NCBI GenBank assembly: GCA_900708905.1
Contig: CAADRB010000018.1
Coordinates: 334,821-398,820, forward strand
Direction of reading: 5' to 3'
DNA from: Hymenolepis diminuta
Taxonomy: Eukaryota; Platyhelminthes; Cestoda; Cyclophyllidea; Hymenolepididae
Length of the DNA: 64,000 bases
In this document: positions 61,691 to 64,000 of the stretch, piece after piece
How positions within the stretch are numbered: position 1 is the first letter of the stretch
Layout: the number at the start of each line of letters is the position of its first letter
Notes under the pieces: generated by a model
The model's input: only the letters and a program-made list of their open reading frames with translations
The model's database searches: none
What the model was told of the DNA's origin: nothing
Translations under genes and position numbers: made by a program

Positions 61691-62059
61691 ATTATCATGG
61701 GCTCTTATATAGAGAAGGTTATTTTTTGGAGATGTGGTGAAAGAAAACATTTTGTCTCTTTATGTACTCATCAGAGTACCAGATCGTAATTAAATTTTTC
61801 TAGCTATTCACTTGCCAAAATCACCCTTTCTAATTAAAAAAAGGTGAATGCGCTCCTCCTTCTATTTTTTATTTAAATATTTTCTAAAATGATTTTATGT
61901 AAACTGAAACAATTGAGAATCTTTAAAAAAGCATCACAATATCCTTGACTTTAATTGGATGGTTTTCCCTTACTCTTATTGGCGTTCTATTATTTTATTG
62001 CATTTTTAATTGGTTTACTGCTTTGCTGAAAAATTACAAAAAAAGTATTTGATAATAAA

Positions 62060-63605
62060 ATGCCTAGTCCACCGCAGTGGTCATATTTATTGGACAAAGA
62101 CAATCCCGTTAAAAGAAGACGGTAAGTTTACGAGACTTTAGATAGAGCTCTTTTTCAAAAAATTAGCATCAGCCACGTACAATCAATTGAATGGTATTCA
62201 CCGACAAGCTTCCACACCACTGGCTCAACTCGACACGCTCTTTCTCGGAGGTCTGATTTAAGATCCAGGCATTCTTTTCATTCGAGTCCCAAAATTTCCC
62301 ACTTCCACACGAATGAAGATCCGATTGTCTTAATCAACGACAGTGTAAGTGTCTTATTATCAGGTTATTTTTTTAGTCAGAGGATGATTCTTCGCTGGAT
62401 GTGGTACCCAACATCTCAATGGTTGAATCGGACTGCTCTGACGTTCATATTGAAGAATGTGTAAATAACGGAGATAAAAGGGGGAGTCGCGTCTGGGATA
62501 ACCAAGTTGTAGATATTATTGATGATGAAATAGCGGAGGAAGTGGGGAATGCATTTTCCGTTGCAGTTAGTGAAAACAGTGATGAAGACGTAGTAGTGTC
62601 CAATGCCATTTTCTCTACTAAACTGGATAAAGATATAACCAATAAAAAAGTTGATTCTTTTATTGCGGAGTCTGAAATCGATCCGCAGGTTACGGTCATT
62701 CTTGAATTACCCTCCAAGAAAGAATTAAGGTAAGCATTTATTGCATATTGCATAATTTTTCCTCAAAGAACTCGGACTTCTTCGCGATTGGCTACGTTAC
62801 TGAAACGCCTTGAATCAGAAAAAGTGATTCGGCGACACAAAAGATCTAAGAAATCTGGTAAGTATTTGTTTTTTTCTTGTCGTCGTTTTAATGCCTATTT
62901 ATTTATTTATTATTATTTTATTGCATGATCACAGTGCATGCATTCTCATCTTGGCGTCTAACTAGCTGAACTGAAAATCCCCTCCGGGTAAATTTTATCC
63001 AATTATCATAGAGACAGTGTGAACAACCATGAGTAGGTAGATGAGAATAACAATGAATTTTGGAGCATATTAGAGCTTAATGGAATTCACTTATACTCTT
63101 TGCCTATTGTTAAACGGTCCCAAAGGGTGGTGATAGTGAATATATCGGTGACGTAAGGGTAACATGATTATTTATTGCATCATACGATCTAGACTTGTGA
63201 CTCGCTGGCACATGCCAAGGTGATGAATAGCAGTAAACGTCCTGATTGTCAAATGTAAGTTTAACAATTAGAGATCCTGTGCTCACAAAATACTCATTCG
63301 ATGGTTTAACATTTATTAAAGGACGTGGAGTTCAAAAAAATCTTCCTTGTACGGGTAATCGATATCGACCTCCATCAGAAAAGAAATCCATCAATTCAAG
63401 TGGATATTTCTCCAGTGACGTCTGTTTCGTATCTGGTCTGTTCCACAAACAACGGGCGTTACTGAAGAAATATCTTCATGAATTGGCTATCACTGGTAGA
63501 AATCAAGTTGAGGGACAGCAGATAGCTAATCATCTAATTCCAGATGACCTTCCCTTAGATGTACTACATCTGGAAAATTTAACACCTGTTACAGCATATG
63601 ATTAG
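62060..63605 (+). CDS. Unrecognised protein with SUMO-interaction-like motifs, 5 exons
   Basis: I do not recognise this protein. Exons: 62060-62121, 62167-62344, 62377-62729, 62769-62857, 63274-63605; 1014 bp, 337 residues. Introns are 45, 32, 39 and 416 bp. The first four exons have clean GTAAGT or GTAAGC donors and in-phase junctions, which supports a real gene. The last acceptor (AGAG|AT) is chosen for frame and is weaker. Visible features: a basic start with Lys-Arg-Arg-Arg at 18-21; a Ser/His/Arg-rich stretch (37-66); then an acidic middle with hydrophobic cores beside acidic/Ser runs (PIVLINDSSEDDSS at 73-86, VVDIIDDE at 124-131, DEDVVV at 149-154, VTVIL at 185-189). Next comes a basic patch (about 198-226) that could be a nuclear signal, and a C-terminal part with KQRALLKKYLHELA. 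No RING, zinc finger or enzyme motif is visible. A nuclear SUMO-linked role is inference only. Confidence 0.65.
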
Positions 63606-64000
63606 CGCTTCCCACTGCTGACTGGGAATGTCCACCCTATTAAGCTACCTATAGTAAATGTTGGGATGGTTAAATCCCCATCCTAGCGTCGCTAAATTAC
63701 TAACTTCTATGTACCCAAAGTTAGGAGTCGAAAGAAAGGTATAGACATATTCTCAAGGTAGGATACATCTAGCTTACTACTTCATGATGTCATCCGCAAT
63801 ATAGTTAGTGATACCTCACATCGCCCGTCTGTGGTTTATTAAGTATTGAATTTAGTGTAATATCGATCACATGGTTTTTTTATTCCCATATTTCTTCAAT
63901 TCATTCGCTCATATGCTTTTAAGCACGTGGTATTCAACCATTCCCTTGGGTGATCCTCATTGTCACGGTCTTGATTGTTCACGTTTTCTATTTACCAATT
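63606..64000. other. Sequence downstream of the unrecognised gene
   Basis: No clear polyadenylation hexamer and no coding exon recognised before the window ends. Confidence 0.5.

Larger units (their letters stand above)
55346..62059. other. Intergenic region between KEAP1 and the unrecognised gene
   Basis: Divergent intergenic spacer. It contains two SINE relics (about 56930-57040 forward, 57560-57705 reverse), a short CpG-rich patch at about 58300-58560, a TA run at 61306-61332 and a copy of repeat family C at about 61455-61690. 59600-61250 is strongly A-rich with nothing recognisable. Confidence 0.55.

Overview
The window is eukaryotic nuclear DNA. It is AT-rich, with few genes that are split into many exons, GT-AG introns and dispersed repeats, and no bacterial operon structure. 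Intron lengths range from 32 bp to over 7 kb. Several exons begin at a splice acceptor just before the start codon. tRNA-like SINE relics are scattered throughout. Together these suggest an invertebrate, most likely a parasitic flatworm (cestode or trematode). That assignment is inference: no rRNA or mitochondrial marker is present to prove it. Two runs of N (14447-14900 and 41561-41583) and single Ns near 24195 and 43290 mark a draft assembly.

Layout. 1-8186: intergenic, repeat relics only. 8194-23693 (+): long-chain acyl-CoA synthetase of the ACSL1/5/6 class, 15 coding exons, 723 residues, polyadenylation signal at 23996. About 24.0-33.7 kb: intergenic, holding a diverged inverted pair of about 400-bp repeats and SINE copies. 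33855-35015 (-): AP endonuclease (APEX1 family), 4 coding exons, 349 residues, introns of only 35-41 bp. 37736-54960 (-): KEAP1, 6 coding exons, 630 residues, with two introns over 7 kb. 55-62 kb: intergenic, with GC-rich patches and repeats. 62060-63605 (+): a 337-residue protein I do not recognise, with several SUMO-interaction-like motifs and a basic patch.

All four gene models were joined by hand. Reading frame and splice phase are continuous through every junction, and protein family alignment supports the first three. Two junctions work only with GC-AG introns, both with the donor GCAAGT. KEAP1 keeps every residue known to contact NRF2 and keeps Cys273 and Cys288, but has lost the Cys151 sensor. 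KEAP1 (oxidative stress sensing) and the AP endonuclease (repair of oxidised DNA) are neighbours on the same strand. The ACSL gene activates fatty acids. Nothing in the sequence shows co-regulation of the four genes. I saw no complete autonomous transposon, CRISPR array, rRNA or convincing functional tRNA gene.
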